Shown: piece after piece, positions 6,874 to 9,795 of the stretch
How the letters are laid out: each line of letters begins with the position of its first letter
Position numbering within the stretch: the stretch's first letter is position 1
Origin: Flavobacteriaceae bacterium
GTDB taxonomy: Bacteria > Bacteroidota > Bacteroidia > Flavobacteriales > Flavobacteriaceae
Direction of reading: 5' to 3'
DNA length: 9,795 bases
NCBI GenBank assembly: GCA_002713705.1
Contig: PAUJ01000014.1
Coordinates: 7,812-17,606 of the forward strand
Translations under genes and position numbers: made by a program
The notes under the pieces: generated by a model
What the model saw: only the letters and a program-made list of their open reading frames with translations
Told to the model about the DNA's origin: nothing
The model's database searches: none

Positions 6874-8226
6874 ATGTCTAAAGACATTAAGATTAAAAAA
6901 GGTCTTAACATCCGCTTAAAAGGTGAGGCAAGCAAAACTCTTTCAAATGCACCTCGATCTAAAACGTATGTTATTAGACCTTCAGAATTTCATCTTATTA
7001 CACCCAAACTGGATGTGAAAGAAGGAGCTAAGTTGCAAGCTGGAGATGTTTTATTTTACTCTAAAATTAATGAAGCAATAAAGTTTGTTTCTCCAGTTAG
7101 TGGTACACTCTTAACAATTAAAAGAGGAGCCAAACGTGTAATTACAGAAATAATTATTGAAGCAGACCAACTGGACACCTACAGAGATAACGGTGTTTTG
7201 AATGTAAACTCCATGAATTCAGATGAAATTAAAAATCATTTATTAGCTACGGGTTGTTGGGCTTTCATAAAACAAAGACCTTACGATGTAATCGCTAATC
7301 CGGATGTAAAGCCAAAAGCTATTTTTATTTCAGCATTAACAACTGCACCATTATCGGCTGATTATGATTTTACCCTGTTGGGTAAAGAAAACGAATTACA
7401 AGCTGCAGTAACCGCTTTTAGTAAATTAACCGATGGTAAAGTTAATGTTAGTGTTGGTGAAAATTCAAAAAGCGTTTTTGAGGGATTAAATGATATTACC
7501 GTACATAAAATGTCTGGAGTTCATCCTGCAGGAAATGTTGGAACACTAATTAACAAGGTGGATCCTGTTAATAAAGGTGAAGTTGTTTGGACCGTAACTC
7601 CACAAGATTTAGTAATTATTGGAACATTATTTTTAACAGGCAAATTTAACGCTAAACGTGTTATTGCGTTATCCGGCTCATCATTAAAAAACCCTAAATA
7701 CTACACTGCTAAAATTGGAGCTGAGGTTTCTACTTTTATATATGATTCCGGATTAAATGAAGAGAATGTAAGAGTTATTAATGGTAATGTCTTGTCTGGT
7801 GAAAAAATCGCTCTAAAAGGTCATTTAGGGTATTATTCTGATACCGTTACTGTAATACCAGAAGGAGATGATTATGAGTTTTTTGGTTGGAATAAACCGG
7901 TCTTTGATAAAATATCTACTTCAAGGGCTTTGACCTTCTCTTGGTTACAACCCAATAAGGAATACAGCCTAAATACTAACACTAATGGAGAGTACCGTGC
8001 ATTTGTTATAACGGGTTCTTATGAAGAAGTATTTCCTCTCGATATTTATCCTATGCAAATATTGAAAGCTTGTAAATATGAGGATTTAGATGAAATGGAA
8101 GCTTTGGGAATGTACGAAGTCGCTCCTGAAGATTTTGCATTAACAGAATTTGTATGTGTTTCTAAGCAACCACATCAAGAAATAATAAGAAAAGGTTTAG
8201 ACTTAATGTATAAAGAGATAGGATAA
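6874..8226 (+). CDS. nqrA: Na+-translocating NADH:quinone reductase subunit A
   Basis: NqrA is the peripheral cytoplasmic subunit of the sodium-pumping NADH:quinone oxidoreductase and contributes to the quinone site with NqrB. The 450 residues match the family length. Recognisable blocks are KIKKGLNIRLKGEA (5-19), a lipoyl/barrel-sandwich-like N-terminal domain with KLQAGDVLFYSK and FVSPVSGTL (53-79), RPYDVIANP (135-143) followed by PKAIFISALTTAPL (147-160), HKMSGVHPAGNVG (211-223) and a C-terminal FPLDIYPMQILKACKYEDLDEMEALGMYEVAPEDFALTEF region, given here only as landmarks around residues 387-425. It is the first gene of the operon, with a promoter box upstream. Its TAA overlaps the nqrB ATG by one base, indicating translational coupling. 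The remaining subunits nqrD, nqrE and nqrF are expected beyond the window. Confidence 0.97.
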   Translation: MSKDIKIKKGLNIRLKGEASKTLSNAPRSKTYVIRPSEFHLITPKLDVKEGAKLQAGDVLFYSKINEAIKFVSPVSGTLLTIKRGAKRVITEIIIEADQLDTYRDNGVLNVNSMNSDEIKNHLLATGCWAFIKQRPYDVIANPDVKPKAIFISALTTAPLSADYDFTLLGKENELQAAVTAFSKLTDGKVNVSVGENSKSVFEGLNDITVHKMSGVHPAGNVGTLINKVDPVNKGEVVWTVTPQDLVIIGTLFLTGKFNAKRVIALSGSSLKNPKYYTAKIGAEVSTFIYDSGLNEENVRVINGNVLSGEKIALKGHLGYYSDTVTVIPEGDDYEFFGWNKPVFDKISTSRALTFSWLQPNKEYSLNTNTNGEYRAFVITGSYEEVFPLDIYPMQILKACKYEDLDEMEALGMYEVAPEDFALTEFVCVSKQPHQEIIRKGLDLMYKEIG

Positions 8227-9449
8227 TGGGTTTAAAAAGTAATTTACATAGTTTAAAAGAAAAGTTTAAAGGGACAAAGATGGCTCCTGCGTTTAACGCA
8301 CTACATACTTTTTTATACTTACCAAATGAGACCACTCATAATGGTACACATATAAAAGCTGCGGATGATTTAAAACGTACCATGAATACGGTAATTATAG
8401 CATTGTTACCTTGTTTGATTTACGGAATGTTTAATGCCGGTTATCAACATTATTTAGCATTAGGTGAAATTGAGGCTACAAGTGGTTTTTTTGCTGCCAC
8501 ATTTTGGACCTGGGATAATTTAATAGTAGGGATGTGGCAAGTACTTCCATTAGTAATTGTTTCTTATGGAGTTGGATTAACGGTAGAATTTTTATTTGCT
8601 GTTATAAAAGGGCATGAAGTTGAAGAGGGATATTTAGTTACTGGTATGCTTGTTCCTTTAATTGTACCTATTGATATTCCTTTATGGATGTTGGCAATAG
8701 CAGTTATTTTTGGAGTTGTTATTGGTAAGGAAATATTTGGAGGTACGGGTATGAACATCTTAAACCCAGCATTAACCATTAGAGCTTTCCTATTCTTTTC
8801 TTATCCTACTTGGATGTCAGGTGATAAAGTATGGGTTCATGGAGCTGTAGAAAGAGATCAAATGATTGCAGCTGGTCAGGGTCTTGATGCTATTTCAGGA
8901 GAGACGATTTTAGGAGCATATGCGCAAAATAATTCTATTGCCTATGATTATTGGGATATGTTTTGGGGACTAATTCCAGGATCGGTAGGTGAAACTTCAA
9001 AATTTTTAATTATAATAGGCGCTTTGTTTTTAATTTTTACTAAAGTAGGAAGTTGGAGAATTATTATTTCAACATTATTTGGAGCATTAACGATGGGCTT
9101 AATTTTTAATGGGGTAGTTGATGCAGGTTGGATAGGAGATTCAAATAAATTTTATGGATTAATGAATGTACCATTTTGGCAGCACTTAATCATTGGTAGT
9201 ATTTTATTTGGTGCCGTATATATGGCTACAGATCCTGTGACAGCCTCTCAAACGAATAAAGGAAAATGGATTTATGGATTTTTAATAGGACTTATTTCTA
9301 TTATGATTAGAGTATTTAATCCAGCATATCCAGAAGGAGTATTTTTGGCAATATTACTTATGAATGTATTTGCACCAACCATTGATCATTATGTTATTCA
9401 AGGAAATGTAAAAAGAAGGATGAATCGTTTAAAAGTTAAAACTAATTAA
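8226..9449 (+). CDS. nqrB: Na+-translocating NADH:quinone reductase subunit B
   Basis: NqrB is an integral membrane subunit that carries covalent FMN and, in Vibrio, riboflavin, and is central to coupling electron flow to Na+ transport. The 407 residues show about ten hydrophobic segments after a polar 50-residue N-terminus. Conserved blocks are GKEIFGGTGMNILNPALTIR (167-186), PGSVGETS (251-258) and MATDPVTASQTNKGKW (333-348). The FMN attachment site is DAISGET (221-227) with Thr227 as the acceptor; the usual ApbE-type motif is DxxSGAT, so Glu226 replaces Ala. The ATG overlaps the nqrA stop by one base and nqrC starts two bases after the TAA, so the subunits are translated from one message. 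Confidence 0.97.
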   Translation: MGLKSNLHSLKEKFKGTKMAPAFNALHTFLYLPNETTHNGTHIKAADDLKRTMNTVIIALLPCLIYGMFNAGYQHYLALGEIEATSGFFAATFWTWDNLIVGMWQVLPLVIVSYGVGLTVEFLFAVIKGHEVEEGYLVTGMLVPLIVPIDIPLWMLAIAVIFGVVIGKEIFGGTGMNILNPALTIRAFLFFSYPTWMSGDKVWVHGAVERDQMIAAGQGLDAISGETILGAYAQNNSIAYDYWDMFWGLIPGSVGETSKFLIIIGALFLIFTKVGSWRIIISTLFGALTMGLIFNGVVDAGWIGDSNKFYGLMNVPFWQHLIIGSILFGAVYMATDPVTASQTNKGKWIYGFLIGLISIMIRVFNPAYPEGVFLAILLMNVFAPTIDHYVIQGNVKRRMNRLKVKTN

Positions 9450-9451
9450 TT

Positions 9452-9795
9452 ATGGCTATTAATACTGATAAAAATAGTTACACTATCATCTTTGCTATAA
9501 TAATGGTAGTCGTTGTTGGATCAATATTGTCTTTTGCATCTCAAGGTTTAAAAGGTAATATTGACGAGAATAAGCGTATTGAGAAACAACAAAATATTTT
9601 ATACGCTTTGGGAATCAACGAAAATGACGAGTCAAGTGTAACATTTGTTTCAAAAAGCAAAGTTTCTGAATTATTTTTAACAAATATTACTGAACAACTT
9701 GTCATTCAAGGAACTGATGTAACGGAAAATAATGAGGCCTATTTAATTGATGTAAAAAAACAAAAAGCTTTAGCCAAAGATCCTTCTTATGCTAG
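9452..9795 (+). CDS. nqrC: Na+-translocating NADH:quinone reductase subunit C (3' end cut off by window)
   Basis: The ATG at 9452, two bases after the nqrB stop, opens a frame that stays open to the window end (114 complete codons). It begins MAINTDKNSYTIIFAIIMVV, giving one N-terminal membrane segment at about residues 11-29, followed by a soluble part with the NqrC-like NKRIEKQQNILYALGI (40-55). NqrC is anchored by a single helix, with its bulk outside the cytoplasmic membrane, and carries a second covalent FMN. The SGAT attachment site lies in the missing C-terminal half and cannot be checked. It is part of the nqrABC(DEF) operon. Confidence 0.94.
   Translation, partial: MAINTDKNSYTIIFAIIMVVVVGSILSFASQGLKGNIDENKRIEKQQNILYALGINENDESSVTFVSKSKVSELFLTNITEQLVIQGTDVTENNEAYLIDVKKQKALAKDPSYA

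Noticed and set aside
8564..8779. 71-codon open frame on the - strand
   Set aside because: It is antisense to conserved membrane segments of nqrB and has no recognisable product.

Overview
The window is AT-rich chromosomal DNA from a member of the Bacteroidota, most likely a marine flavobacterium-like organism. Three things point there: a gene for a type IX secretion 'plug' (DUF5103) protein, upstream regions that lack Shine-Dalgarno sequences but carry TAnnTTTG promoter boxes, and a Na+-pumping NADH:quinone reductase (Nqr) operon. I see no mobile element, CRISPR array, tRNA or rRNA. Most of the window reads as core genome.

Layout from left to right. Positions 1-815 hold the 3' part of an exported Omp28-type thioredoxin-fold protein on the + strand. 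It converges on pruA (893-2518, - strand), which makes the second enzyme of proline catabolism, and a bidirectional hairpin terminator (841-874) separates the two. Next is a 452-base stretch without a convincing gene (2519-2970). A two-gene minus-strand unit follows: a PLP-dependent decarboxylase of the glutamate/cysteine-sulfinate decarboxylase type (3434-4801) and, 16 bases downstream of it, an unrecognised 148-residue protein (2971-3417). Divergent from the decarboxylase is a cysteine dioxygenase (4924-5439, + strand). It runs almost stop-to-stop into the T9SS plug gene (5441-6697, - strand). The plug gene in turn is divergent from nqrA-nqrB-nqrC (6874 to the window end), which is cut inside nqrC.

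The most interesting part is the divergent pair at 3434-5439. Cysteine dioxygenase makes cysteine sulfinate, and the decarboxylase next to it is of the family that converts cysteine sulfinate to hypotaurine. Together they could form a compact hypotaurine/taurine-type synthesis locus, fitting a saline habitat and the sodium-pumping Nqr complex. The decarboxylase substrate cannot be fixed from sequence alone. The dioxygenase also keeps the Cys and Tyr that form the thioether cofactor in animal enzymes, which most bacterial homologues lack. I did not find a clearly novel multi-gene system; the unknown 148-residue protein is the only gene here with no assignable role.
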